A DNA stretch of 64,000 bases, from contig NZ_JAPUVI010000089.1 in assembly GCF_029255285.1 (NCBI RefSeq), forward strand, positions 62,001 to 126,000, written 5' to 3'. Below, one piece after another: positions 9,931-18,886 of the stretch. The notes below the pieces were generated by a model. It was not told the DNA's origin and made no database searches. It saw nothing but the letters and a program-made list of their open reading frames with translations. Every line of letters begins with the position of its first letter. Within the stretch, counting starts at the first letter, position 1. Position numbers and translations under genes: made by a program. The DNA is from Accumulibacter sp. Its GTDB lineage: Bacteria > Pseudomonadota > Gammaproteobacteria > Burkholderiales > Rhodocyclaceae.

Positions 9931-10716
9931 ATGAAGCCGGTGCTCGTTTTCGACATCGAGACGATTCCCGACGTCGGGGGGCTGCGTCGCCTGCATGATC
10001 TCGACCCGGCCTTGTCCGACGACGAAGTCGCCGAAATGGCTTTCCAGCAGCGGCGCGCGGCGACCGGCAACGACTTCCTGCCGCACCATCTGCAGCGCGT
10101 GGCGGTGATTTCGTGCCTGCTCAGGGTCGGCAGGGATCTGCGCGTCTGGTCGCTGGCCGAGCCGGAACAAGGCGAGGCCGAAATCATCCAGCGCTTCTAC
10201 GATGGCGTAGAAAAGTTCACGCCGCAGATCGTTTCCTGGAACGGCGGTGGCTTCGACCTGCCGGTGCTGCACTATCGCGGCTTGGTACACGGTGTCGTCG
10301 CGCCCCGCTACTGGGATCTTGGCGACGGCGACTACCCCGACAGTCGCGATTTCAAGTGGAACAACTACATCGGGCGCTACCACACGCGCCACCTCGATCT
10401 GATGGATCTGCTGGCGATGTACCAGCCGCGGGCCAGCGTGCCGCTCGACCAGTTGGCCAAACTGATCGGTTTTCCCGGCAAGCTCGGCATGGACGGCGGC
10501 AAGGTCTGGCAGGCTTGGCAGGCGGGCAGGGTCGGCGAAATACGCGACTACTGCGAGACGGACGTTCTCAATACCTATCTGGTGGCTCTGCGCTTTCGCC
10601 TGATGCGCGGCGAACTCACGCGCGCCGAGTATGTGGGCGAGATTGCTTTCGTGCGCGGCGAACTGGCCAAGATCGGCAAGCCGCACTGGCAGGAGTTTCT
10701 GGCTGCCTGGCGTTAG
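9931..10716 (+). CDS. Predicted PolB-like 3'-5' exonuclease
   Basis: A DnaQ-fold exonuclease of 261 residues resembling the proofreading domain of family B DNA polymerases. ExoI motif FDIETIPD has Asp8 and Glu10; ExoII is in SWNGGGFDLPVL; ExoIII is in YCETDVLNTYLV. The three sites give the DEDDy set of acidic residues needed for two-metal catalysis. It stands alone without a polymerase domain. The ATG at 9931 is 7 bp after the cysM stop, suggesting co-transcription. The cellular role is unknown; DNA repair or RNA processing are guesses. Confidence 0.8.
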   Translation: MKPVLVFDIETIPDVGGLRRLHDLDPALSDDEVAEMAFQQRRAATGNDFLPHHLQRVAVISCLLRVGRDLRVWSLAEPEQGEAEIIQRFYDGVEKFTPQIVSWNGGGFDLPVLHYRGLVHGVVAPRYWDLGDGDYPDSRDFKWNNYIGRYHTRHLDLMDLLAMYQPRASVPLDQLAKLIGFPGKLGMDGGKVWQAWQAGRVGEIRDYCETDVLNTYLVALRFRLMRGELTRAEYVGEIAFVRGELAKIGKPHWQEFLAAWR

Positions 10717-10845
10717 CTTGGCCCTTGGCGCGCCGGGGGCCGACTCTTGGCGCCATTCGTTCGGGGGCGCCTGGCGCCCAGGCGATTTCAATAATTGCCG
10801 TCCGCGTGTCAGAATCGTCGGCGGCCTGATTAGGGGAGGAATTCG

Positions 10846-11700
10846 ATGAGCTTGGATCGCTGGCTTCTTTGTGTTGCCACCGCCCTGTGCCTGTCCCCGT
10901 TGGCGCAGGCGGCCGGGACGCTGGACAAGATTCGGGCGTCGAAGACCATCTTGCTGGGCTATCGTGAGGCATCGATTCCGTTTTCTTACTCCGGCGAAGA
11001 CAACCAGCCCTGGGGCTATTCGGTGGAATTGTGTACCAAGGTCGCGGCAGCGATCGTCAGGCACTTGGCGCTCGATGAACTGCAGTTGCAGTGGGTGCCG
11101 GTGACACCGGAGACGCGCATTGCCAAGCTGAAGTCGGGTGCCATCGACCTCGAGTGCGGGTCGACGACGAGTTCGCTGTCGCGCATGAAGGAAGTCGATT
11201 TCAGTCTGCCGACCTTCGTCGATGGCGGTGCCTACCTGACCCGCCGGTCTGCCGGGATCAGACGCCTGGCCGATCTGGCCGGCAGGAAGATCGCGGTTGC
11301 CGCGGGAACGACCAGCGAGCGGGCGATCGCCGGGGCGCTGAAGCAGGACAAGGTGAGTGGGGAGTTGATCAAGGTGAGCGATCACCAGCAGGGGCTGGTC
11401 GCGCTGGCGCAGGGTGTGGTGGACGCCTACGTCTCCGATCGCTCCTTGCTGATCGGCCTCGCCCTCGACTCGGGTAAGCAAACGGACTGGATCCTGGGCC
11501 CGGAGACTTTTTCCTATGAGCCGTACGCGCTGATGATGCGTCGCAACGATGCGGACTTTCGCCTGGTGGTGAATGGTGAACTCGCTCGCCTGAGCCGCAG
11601 TGGCGAGATTTTCACCATTTACGACCGCTGGTTCGGTTTTCTCGCCCAGCCGGGAGAACGCTTGGAGAATGTCTATTTCCTGAACGGCCTGCCCGAGTAG
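10846..11700 (+). CDS. Periplasmic amino-acid-type solute-binding protein
   Basis: This is a family 3 extracellular solute-binding protein of 284 residues. It has a signal peptide (about 1-22, cleaved after AQA), then the SBP_bac_3 core starting LDKIRASKTILLGYREASIPFSY and the ligand-region motif LKSGAIDLECGSTTSS. The similar glutamate/aspartate binding proteins work with an ABC permease and ATPase, but neither is nearby, so this is an orphan or serves a transporter encoded elsewhere. An AGGGGAGGAATTCG ribosome-binding site precedes the ATG. It converges on the next gene with 3 bp between stops. Confidence 0.85.
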   Translation: MSLDRWLLCVATALCLSPLAQAAGTLDKIRASKTILLGYREASIPFSYSGEDNQPWGYSVELCTKVAAAIVRHLALDELQLQWVPVTPETRIAKLKSGAIDLECGSTTSSLSRMKEVDFSLPTFVDGGAYLTRRSAGIRRLADLAGRKIAVAAGTTSERAIAGALKQDKVSGELIKVSDHQQGLVALAQGVVDAYVSDRSLLIGLALDSGKQTDWILGPETFSYEPYALMMRRNDADFRLVVNGELARLSRSGEIFTIYDRWFGFLAQPGERLENVYFLNGLPE

Positions 11701-11703
11701 CGC

Positions 11704-12528
11704 TCAGCTTCCGTTTGCCAAGGCGCTCTTGCGCGCTTCTGCTTCTTTGTCGGTCTCGACGAGGTCGCGGTAGGCGTGCCAGGTGGCATGCCCGACCAAA
11801 GGCATGGTGATCGTCAAACCGACGAAGACGGTGGCGAAGCCGATGCCGACCAGCAGCACGATACAGGCGGCCCAGAGCAGCATCGGGCCGGGATTGCGGA
11901 CGCAGGCGAGCAGGCTGGCGATCGCCGCGGTGATCGCATCGGTCTTGCGATCGAGCATCAGGGGTACGGCGACGACACTGATCGCGAAGACGAAAACGGC
12001 GAAGAAACCGCCAACTGCAAAATAGACGATGGCAAAATCGGCCTGCTCGAAGGTCAGAACGGTGCGCACGACATCCGCGAAACTCGGTAGTCCGCCGGCG
12101 AAGAAAAGGGCAAAAACGACGATCGATGCGCGCGCCCAGACCAACAGGACGACAGCCAGCAAAGCGGCAAACAGGCCGACATTGGCCAGATTGGGGCGCC
12201 ACGCGGCGAGGCTGGGGGTCAGCCTGGGCGGCTCCCCGAGTTCGCGGCGCCGGCTCAGGTCGTAGAGGCCGAGAGCCAGGAAGGGGCCGAGGAGCAGAAA
12301 GCCGGTGGTCAGTCCGGCAAAAAGCGCATACGCTTTGGCGAAGACAGCTTGCATCAGCCAGCCCGCGGCAGCGAAACACACACCGTAGAAGAGGCTGGCC
12401 ACGCCGCCTTGACGAAAGTCCTGCCAGCCGGCGTGCAACCAGAGTGGGATGGCGCTGGATCCGATTCGCCGGATGACCGGGAAACGGCTGGCCGAGGTGT
12501 CGCTCGCGGGTTTGTCGTCGTCTGTCAT
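11704..12528 (-). CDS. DUF2189 membrane protein
   Basis: A 274-residue inner-membrane protein with a short charged N-terminus and about six hydrophobic helices, including FYGVCFAAAGWLMQAVFAKA and LLWAACIVLLVGIGFATVF. The pattern WLHAGWQDF followed later by a cytoplasmic GHATWHAYRDLV tail is what I associate with the DUF2189 family. No function is established. It is transcribed alone, diverging from the small membrane gene at 12735. Confidence 0.7.
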   Translation of the reverse strand: MTDDDKPASDTSASRFPVIRRIGSSAIPLWLHAGWQDFRQGGVASLFYGVCFAAAGWLMQAVFAKAYALFAGLTTGFLLLGPFLALGLYDLSRRRELGEPPRLTPSLAAWRPNLANVGLFAALLAVVLLVWARASIVVFALFFAGGLPSFADVVRTVLTFEQADFAIVYFAVGGFFAVFVFAISVVAVPLMLDRKTDAITAAIASLLACVRNPGPMLLWAACIVLLVGIGFATVFVGLTITMPLVGHATWHAYRDLVETDKEAEARKSALANGS

Positions 12529-12642
12529 GGATCGGCTCCCTCGTGACTATGGCGGACAAATCGTAACATGTTAGCCGTCCGCGGTTGTGCGGCCTGCCTG
12601 CGCCGCTGTCCGGTCGGCCGACCCTCGGCTTGCGACGGGCGC

Positions 12643-12670
12643 TTGACTGTCGTCTGCTGTCGCTTACAAT
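12643..12670 (+). promoter_or_regulatory. Strong sigma70-type promoter
   Basis: TTGACT (12643-12648), a 16-bp spacer and TACAAT (12665-12670) match the -35/-10 consensus at 5 of 6 positions each. Transcription would begin near 12677, about 58 nt before the ATG of the small membrane protein at 12735. Confidence 0.7.
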
Positions 12671-12734
12671 CCGGCGCAGAGGGCTCGCTGGTGCGCGGGT
12701 TGACGCATTCGTTTTTCATACATAAGGGCAAGAA

Positions 12735-12950
12735 ATGCAGACTCTTTTTCTGTGGTTGGGACGTCTCGCCGGCATCGGTGGGCTGGCGCTCTGCGCCTTC
12801 GCGGCAATCACTCGGCTGCTCGGGCAGTTCTACGTCGGGACGCTGCAGGTGGGGACGCTTTTGCAAGCCGGCGTCGCGGCGATCGTCATCGCCTGTTTCT
12901 TTCTGTTGCTGGTGCTGGTCGCACAGAACAAGGCCGCCCGCTTGCCCTGA
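12735..12950 (+). CDS. Small two-helix membrane protein
   Basis: A 71-residue protein with two hydrophobic helices (about 7-27 and 40-62) joined by LLGQFYVGTLQVGTLLQ, and a short basic tail. I do not recognise a family. The ORF has a good start (ATG after AAGGGCAAGAA) and a near-consensus promoter, which support it being real and well expressed. It precedes rimO by 138 bp and may share its transcript. Confidence 0.65.
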   Translation: MQTLFLWLGRLAGIGGLALCAFAAITRLLGQFYVGTLQVGTLLQAGVAAIVIACFFLLLVLVAQNKAARLP

Positions 12951-13088
12951 GCGTGCCGCTGGCCAAGCGGCAACATCCACCGGTGCCAGGCCGGGCAGTT
13001 GCCGCGCCGGCGCTTGCCTGGCGACCGCCGCGGCGTCGGACCGGCCGTACGCAGTATACTGGCGGGCCTGTCACGAGAGCGCTACCTC

Positions 13089-14411
13089 ATGCTTCCACCG
13101 AAGAACGTCGGCTTCGTTTCGCTCGGGTGCCCGAAGGCAACCGTCGATTCGGAACAAATCCTCACTCGGCTGCGTGCCGAAGGCTATCTGATCTCGCCCT
13201 CGTACGAAGGTGCCGACCTGGTGGTCATCAATACCTGTGGTTTCATCGATGCCGCCGTCGAGGAGTCGCTCGACGCCATCGGCGAAGCTTTGGCCGAGAA
13301 CGGCAGGGTGATCGTTACCGGTTGTCTGGGCGCCAGGCAGGATCTGATTCGCAAGGCGCATCCGCAGGTGCTGGCGGTGACCGGTCCGCATGCCACCGAC
13401 GAGGTACTGCAGCACGTGCATGCGCATCTGCCACAGCCGCACGATCCATTCACCAGCCTGGTTCCAGCGCAGGGGATCAAGCTGACACCGCAACATTTCG
13501 CCTACCTCAAGATTTCCGAGGGTTGCAACCACAGTTGCACTTTCTGCATCATTCCTTCGCTGCGCGGCCCGCTGGTCAGCCGGCCGATTGGTGATGTGCT
13601 GCAGGAGGCGCGGACGCTGGCCGAGGCCGGCGTGCGCGAATTGCTCGTCATTTCGCAGGACACCAGCGCCTACGGTGTCGACCTCAGGTACCGGACTGGC
13701 TTTTTCGGCGGGCGTCCGCTGCGTACCCGGTTGCGCGAACTGTGCGAGGCGCTGGGTGAACTGGGAATCTGGGTTCGTCTGCACTACGTCTATCCGTATC
13801 CCAGCGTCGACGCGCTGCTGCCCCTGATGGCCGACGGCCGGCTGTTGCCCTACCTCGACGTACCTTTCCAGCATGCCAGCCCGCGCGTTTTGGCGGCAAT
13901 GAAACGTCCGGCGAGTGCCGAGAACAATCTCGAGCGGATCAGGGCGTGGCGCGCCGCGTGCCCCCAGATCACGATTCGCAGTACCTTCATCACCGGTTTT
14001 CCGGGAGAGACCGAGGCCGAGTTCGAGGAACTCCTGGCGTTTCTCGCGGCAGCGCGGCTCGACCGCGTCGGCTGCTTTGCCTATTCCCCGGTCGACGGTG
14101 CGGCCGCCAATGCGCTGCCGGGCGCGCTTCCGGAGGAAGTTCGCGAGGCGCGGCGACAACGGCTGATGGCTTTGCAGGAAGACATTTCCGCGGAGTTGCT
14201 GGCAGCCAAGATCGGAACGGAAATCGACGTCCTGGTCGATGAAGTCGACGACGAGGGAACGATCGCCCGCTCGGCAGCCGACGCACCGGAAATCGACGGA
14301 CTGGTATTCATTAACGATCACTTCGACGCGCAAGCCGGCGACTTTCTGCGCGTTCGGGTGGTCGATGCGGACGAGCACGATCTGTACGCCGAACTTGCCG
14401 TCGGTGCCTGA
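13089..14411 (+). CDS. rimO: Ribosomal protein S12 methylthiotransferase RimO
   Basis: Radical-SAM enzyme that methylthiolates the conserved aspartate of ribosomal protein S12. The N-terminal UPF0004 domain carries three Fe-S cysteines (Cys14, Cys50, Cys79); the radical SAM cluster is Cys146, Cys150 and Cys153 in [14 protein letters not shown]; a TRAM domain ends the 440-residue protein. [22 protein letters not shown] at the start separates it from MiaB. A TATACT box lies 29 bp upstream at 13055-13060 without a clear -35. The gene converges on dnaE2. Confidence 0.95.
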   Translation: MLPPKNVGFVSLGCPKATVDSEQILTRLRAEGYLISPSYEGADLVVINTCGFIDAAVEESLDAIGEALAENGRVIVTGCLGARQDLIRKAHPQVLAVTGPHATDEVLQHVHAHLPQPHDPFTSLVPAQGIKLTPQHFAYLKISEGCNHSCTFCIIPSLRGPLVSRPIGDVLQEARTLAEAGVRELLVISQDTSAYGVDLRYRTGFFGGRPLRTRLRELCEALGELGIWVRLHYVYPYPSVDALLPLMADGRLLPYLDVPFQHASPRVLAAMKRPASAENNLERIRAWRAACPQITIRSTFITGFPGETEAEFEELLAFLAAARLDRVGCFAYSPVDGAAANALPGALPEEVREARRQRLMALQEDISAELLAAKIGTEIDVLVDEVDDEGTIARSAADAPEIDGLVFINDHFDAQAGDFLRVRVVDADEHDLYAELAVGA

Positions 14412-14432
14412 GTTCCCGCGGCGACCGGGAAC
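14412..14432. terminator. Hairpin between convergent rimO and dnaE2
   Basis: GTTCCCG pairs perfectly with CGGGAAC around a 7-base loop, directly after the rimO stop and 10 bp from the dnaE2 stop. There is no T run, so it may only act as a weak, possibly bidirectional, terminator or 3'-end stabiliser. Confidence 0.35.
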
Positions 14433-14441
14433 GGCGGCGGC

Positions 14442-17400
14442 TCAATGAAAATCCCGGCTCGCCGTCGGCAAGCGGCCGAGTAGCGGCGAAAGGTCCACGA
14501 GGCGCTTGGCGACCAGATGGACGACTTCGCCCTCGCGCTGTACCTGGCCGAGGACGCCGAGCAGGCGAGCGCCGAGCAGTTCGCGGCGCTGTCTCTCGAC
14601 AAGCCGCGAGTGCACGACGATGTTGGCCAGCCCGGTTTCGTCTTCGAGCGTGACGAAGACGATGCCGCTGGCCGTTCCCGGCCGCTGGCGGCAACTGACG
14701 ATTCCGGCGGCGCGCAGAAGCTGGCGGTCGGGAGCCGTCTGCAGTTGACTGGCGGAAACGAAGCGTTGTGCGGCGAGGCGCTGGCGCAGCAGGGTCAGCG
14801 GATGGCGGCCGAGGGTCAGGCCGGTGCTGGCGTAGTCGGCGATCAGGTTTTCCCCCTCGGATGGCGCGGCGAGTTCGAGCGGGCTTTCCGGTGACGGCGC
14901 GCTGCTCAGCAAATCGAGCTGTACGGCGATTCCGGAGGCGGCCCAGGCCGCTTGCCGACGATGGCCGGCGAGACTGGACAGCGCGTCGGCAGCGGCGAGC
15001 AGGTCGAGATCGCGCTGCGTCAGACGGCTTCGTGTCGCGAGGTCGGCAAGGCTGGCGAAAGGCCGTTGCCGGCGGGCTTCGAGCAGTCGAACGGCGGCCG
15101 TTCGCGACAGGCCGGCGATGCTCGCCAGTCCCAGGCGAACGGCCGGCTGGCCGGCGGCGGCGTCCGGCGCGCTGTTTTCGAGCTTCGCCTCCCAGTCGCT
15201 GGCGCTCGCCGTCACCGGCCGAACGTCGACACCGTGCCGGCGCGCGTCTTGAACCAATTGCGACGGCGAGTAGAAGCCCAGCGGCTGGCTGTTGAGCAGC
15301 GCACAGAGAAAAGCCGCCGCATGGTGGCGCTTGAGCCAGGCCGAGACGTAGACCAGCAAGGCAAATGATGCGGCGTGCGATTCGGGGAAACCGTACTCGC
15401 CGAAGCCCCGAATCTGCGCGAAGATGCGCTGCGCGAAGGCTTCGTCGTGGCCACGCTGGCGCATGCCGGTGATCAGCTTCTGTTCGAAGGGTTCGAGCCC
15501 GCCCTTGCGTCGCCAGGCGGCCATCGCCCGGCGCAACTGGTCGGCTTCGCCGGGGGTGAAACCGGCGGCGACGACGGCCAGTTGCATCACTTGTTCCTGG
15601 AAAATCGGCACGCCGCAGGTGCGGCCGAGGACGGCCTCTATTTCGGGACGCATCGCTTCGCTACGCTCCTTGCCATGGCGGCGGCGCAGGTAGGGGTGCA
15701 CCATGTCGCCCTGAATCGGGCCCGGCCTGACGAGTGCCACTTCGATCACCAGATCGTAGAAGTTGCGCGGCCTGAGGCGCGGTAGCATGGCCATCTGCGC
15801 GCGCGATTCGATCTGGAAGACGCCGACCGTATCGGCGGCGCAGATCATGTCGTAGACCGCCGGGTCTTCTGGCGGAATGTCGGCCAGACGGCAACCGACG
15901 AGATCGAGTGCGCGATGGATCGCCGAGAGCATGCCGAGCGCCAGTACGTCGATCTTCAGCAGGCCGAGGGTATCGAGATCGTCCTTGTCCCATTGGATCA
16001 CGCTACGTTCCGGCATGGCGGCGTTTTCTATCGGTACCAGCCGGCACAGTGGGCCGCGTGCGATGACGAAGCCGCCGACATGCTGCGACAGATGGCGAGG
16101 AAAACCGCGCAGCGCGTCGGTCAGGGCGAGCCATTTGGCGACCCGCGGCGCGGCCGGGTCGAGACCGACGGCGCGCAGGCGGTCGGGGAGTTGGTCGCGC
16201 TTGTCCCACCAGGCCAGCGAGGCGCTCAGTGCGTCGATCTGGGTGCGGCCGAAACCGAGCGCGCGGCCGACGTCGCGCAGTGCTCCGCGTGTCCGGTAGG
16301 TGATGACCGTTGCCGTCAGCGCGGCGCGCTCGCGTCCATATTTGGCGTAAAGATACTGGATCACCTCCTCGCGCCGTTCGTGCTCGAAATCGACGTCGAT
16401 ATCGGGTGGTTCGCCACGTTCCCGGGAGATGAAGCGCTCGAACAGCAGGTTCGAACGTGCCGGATCGACTTCGCTGATGCCGAGGCAGTAACACACGGCG
16501 GAGTTGGCCGCTGAGCCGCGTCCCTGGCACAGAATGTTGCGGCGGCGGGCAAAATTGACGATGTCGTAGACCGTCAGAAAGTAGGGCTCGTAGGCGAGTT
16601 CCTCGATCAGCGAGAGTTCGTGCTCGACGCGTTCGTGCACAGCGGGCGGGACGCCGCCGGGGTAGCGCCGGCGCAGCCCCTGTTCCACTTCGCTGCGCAG
16701 GAAGTCCGACGGCCTCTGGCCGTCCGGAACCACTTCGTCGGGGTACTCGTAGCGTAGTTCGTCGAGCGAGAAATGGCAGCGTGCCGCGACGAGAAGCGTC
16801 TCGGCGAGCAGTTCGAGCGGATAAATCCGCGCCAGCCGCAGGCGCGCGCGCAGGTGGCGCTCGCCGTTGGCGAAGAGTGCGCGTCCGGCAGCGAACAGAG
16901 TGCTGTGCAGGCGGATTGCCGTCAGCGTGTCCTGCAAGGGGCGGCGGGCGCGCAAGTGCATATGCACATCGCCGGCGGCGACGGCCGGCAGGCCGCTCGC
17001 CTGCGCCAGTTCGAGCAGTCTTGCCAGCCGTTGCGCATCGTCGGCTCCCGAGTGAAGTTCGACGGCCAGCCACGAACGATTCGGAAAACGGCTTGCCAGC
17101 CAGCGGCCGTCTGCCGCGCTGGCGCCGACGTCGGCTATCCAGAGTGCCAGGCAGTCCGGCACCGCACCCTGGCCGAAAGCGAAGTGACCGGGCTTTTCGA
17201 AGTCGTTGCGGTACAAGCGGTACTCGCCTTTGGTCGCGCGCCGCCGCGCCAGCGTGATCAGCGCGGACAGGTTGCCGTAACCGGCCCGGTTCTGCGCCAG
17301 AAGCACCAGCCGGAGGCCACCGTCCGGCTCGCCGGCGAGCCGGAACTGGGCGCCGATGAGCAGCTTCAGGCCAAAATCCTTCGCCGCTTTGTGCGCCCGC

Positions 17401-17558
17401 ACGACACCGGCCAGCGAAGCCTCGTCGGTCAGCGCCAGCGCGCTGTAACCCAGCGTCTGCGCCCGTTCGACCAGTTCCTCCGGATGCGACGCGCCACGCA
17501 GGAAGGAGAAGTTGGAGCAGCAGTGCAGTTCGGCGTAAAAGGGGAGGGCGTCGTCCAC
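14442..17558 (-). CDS. dnaE2: Error-prone DNA polymerase DnaE2
   Basis: Alternative C-family polymerase used for SOS-induced translesion synthesis. The 1038-residue length and ELHCCSNFSFLRGASHPEEL start (PHP domain) are typical of DnaE2. GRGSAANSAVCYCLG (about 347-360) and PDIDVDFEHERR (Asp386, Asp388) belong to the polymerase palm, ESHAASFALLVYVSAWLKRH follows, and an OB-fold domain ends the protein. The start is a GTG at 17558; a TATAAT box on this strand lies only 4 bp upstream, so a leaderless transcript or a second promoter is possible. The imuA/imuB genes that often accompany dnaE2 are not adjacent. A LexA-like box overlaps the promoter. Confidence 0.94.
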   Translation of the reverse strand: MDDALPFYAELHCCSNFSFLRGASHPEELVERAQTLGYSALALTDEASLAGVVRAHKAAKDFGLKLLIGAQFRLAGEPDGGLRLVLLAQNRAGYGNLSALITLARRRATKGEYRLYRNDFEKPGHFAFGQGAVPDCLALWIADVGASAADGRWLASRFPNRSWLAVELHSGADDAQRLARLLELAQASGLPAVAAGDVHMHLRARRPLQDTLTAIRLHSTLFAAGRALFANGERHLRARLRLARIYPLELLAETLLVAARCHFSLDELRYEYPDEVVPDGQRPSDFLRSEVEQGLRRRYPGGVPPAVHERVEHELSLIEELAYEPYFLTVYDIVNFARRRNILCQGRGSAANSAVCYCLGISEVDPARSNLLFERFISRERGEPPDIDVDFEHERREEVIQYLYAKYGRERAALTATVITYRTRGALRDVGRALGFGRTQIDALSASLAWWDKRDQLPDRLRAVGLDPAAPRVAKWLALTDALRGFPRHLSQHVGGFVIARGPLCRLVPIENAAMPERSVIQWDKDDLDTLGLLKIDVLALGMLSAIHRALDLVGCRLADIPPEDPAVYDMICAADTVGVFQIESRAQMAMLPRLRPRNFYDLVIEVALVRPGPIQGDMVHPYLRRRHGKERSEAMRPEIEAVLGRTCGVPIFQEQVMQLAVVAAGFTPGEADQLRRAMAAWRRKGGLEPFEQKLITGMRQRGHDEAFAQRIFAQIRGFGEYGFPESHAASFALLVYVSAWLKRHHAAAFLCALLNSQPLGFYSPSQLVQDARRHGVDVRPVTASASDWEAKLENSAPDAAAGQPAVRLGLASIAGLSRTAAVRLLEARRQRPFASLADLATRSRLTQRDLDLLAAADALSSLAGHRRQAAWAASGIAVQLDLLSSAPSPESPLELAAPSEGENLIADYASTGLTLGRHPLTLLRQRLAAQRFVSASQLQTAPDRQLLRAAGIVSCRQRPGTASGIVFVTLEDETGLANIVVHSRLVERQRRELLGARLLGVLGQVQREGEVVHLVAKRLVDLSPLLGRLPTASRDFH

Positions 17559-17561
17559 GGC

Positions 17562-17583
17562 ATTATAGTGTAAATAAATACAG
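17562..17583 (-). promoter_or_regulatory. LexA-like SOS box and -10 of dnaE2
   Basis: On the plus strand GTGT-N8-ACAG spans 17568-17583, one mismatch from the CTGT-N8-ACAG LexA consensus, with an A/T-only centre. On the minus strand a perfect TATAAT (17567-17562) is directly adjacent, so LexA bound here would block transcription. A second minus-strand -10-like TATACT lies at 17587-17582. Confidence 0.7.
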
Positions 17584-17740
17584 TATAATATTTCGCGGCA
17601 GATTTTCCCAGGCCAGCGCGCCGCGTCGGGAGGTGCCGCGCGCAGGGCGGCGCACGGTCAGCGATCGAGACGTTTGCCAGTTCGGCGCCGTTCGTGCGTA
17701 GGCGCCGCCGGTCCAGTGTGGCGCCGCTTTCCTCTCGACG

Positions 17741-18886
17741 CTATTGCTGTTTCAGGTCGAGTTGCGCGAGGTCGATGCGCTTTCGGTAACCGCGCCAGCG
17801 CAGCCATGCCTTGTGTGACAAGTGCTTGATCAACAGACCCGGCGGCATGCGCAGCCAGTGCGCACGCAGGTACAAAAGCCAGCGGGCGAGGGTCGCCGAA
17901 GGCGACGGGTGGTCCGGATGTCCGGGCAGCAGTGCGAGCGGAATCAGCCGCTTCATGATTTGCCGGACCGGCCAGGCCGGCGCTGCCGCAGCCAGTTCCT
18001 GCAGCACGCCCGGCGGCACCGGGGTGGCGAGCAGTTCTTGCGCCTGCTGCAACCCGTAGAGCAGCGGACGCGTGAAACCCAGTTCGCGCGCGCGCGGCAC
18101 CAAACCCTCCCAGAAGCCCGGCTGCTGGCCGAAATAACCGAGCAGATCATGCACATCGACCAGATCCCGCAGGCGCAGTCCTTCATCGGGATCGCCCTCG
18201 AGAAACAGATGGACCAGCGAGTGGAGCACCATGTCAGCCGGGGCGAGAATGCGCAGGCGCGGGTCGCTGAGCGGCTGGGCGGCGGCAAAGAGCGGCGCGG
18301 GAGCGGACTTGAGGTGACTGGTTTTCGGCAGGAGTCGGTGGTGGATGTCGATTTCCGTGCCTCGTTCCAGGTGCCTGAGGGGCGGAATCTCGTGCATCCA
18401 GACGCGGTAGTAGCGGTCGTCGTAGGGGTCGATCTGGGTTTTGAACCAGCCGCGTGCGCTGAGTCTTTCCTCGATCTCGCCTATCCTGTCCTCGGGCACC
18501 AACAGATCGACGTCGGCGAAGATGCGTCCGCGTGCCGGCGGCAAGTCCGCCAGGAGATAGCCCGTTCCCTTCAGCAAGATCAAGGGTACTTCCATCCCCT
18601 CGAGCGCCCAGAGAATGCGGTTTACCTCCCAGGAAACCAGCGTCCTGCGATGCTCGATGACGTTATGGGCGGCCCTCAGGTGGTCAGCGGCGCGCGGCGG
18701 AACTTTCTCCAGCAGTCCCGCTCGCGACAGTTCGGACTCCAGCCTGCCCAACAGCCTGACGCGCCGGGCGACGCGTAGCAACAACTCCCAATCGGCTGGC
18801 GGCAGGGCGGACAGCTTGTCCGGTGTCCTGAGGGCGTCGAGGAGAAGGCTACGCGCCCGGTAGGTTTCTCTGTTCACTCTAGTCAT
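17741..18886 (-). CDS. Nucleotidyltransferase of the HprK-rel-A cluster
   Basis: A 381-residue protein of the uncharacterised nucleotidyltransferase family (PF14907 type). The motif LLKGTGYLLADL (104-115) followed by ADVDLLV (Asp125, Asp127) supplies the metal-binding aspartates, and GTEIDIHHRL (about 176-185) gives a third. Helical segments fill the C-terminal half. Its start overlaps the kinase stop by 8 bp, so it is the last gene of a tight pqqD-kinase-nucleotidyltransferase operon. Members of this family often sit beside HprK-related kinases and PqqD-like proteins. Substrate and reaction are unknown; transfer of a nucleotide to a protein or small molecule is only inferred from the fold. 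Confidence 0.75.
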   Translation of the reverse strand: MTRVNRETYRARSLLLDALRTPDKLSALPPADWELLLRVARRVRLLGRLESELSRAGLLEKVPPRAADHLRAAHNVIEHRRTLVSWEVNRILWALEGMEVPLILLKGTGYLLADLPPARGRIFADVDLLVPEDRIGEIEERLSARGWFKTQIDPYDDRYYRVWMHEIPPLRHLERGTEIDIHHRLLPKTSHLKSAPAPLFAAAQPLSDPRLRILAPADMVLHSLVHLFLEGDPDEGLRLRDLVDVHDLLGYFGQQPGFWEGLVPRARELGFTRPLLYGLQQAQELLATPVPPGVLQELAAAAPAWPVRQIMKRLIPLALLPGHPDHPSPSATLARWLLYLRAHWLRMPPGLLIKHLSHKAWLRWRGYRKRIDLAQLDLKQQ

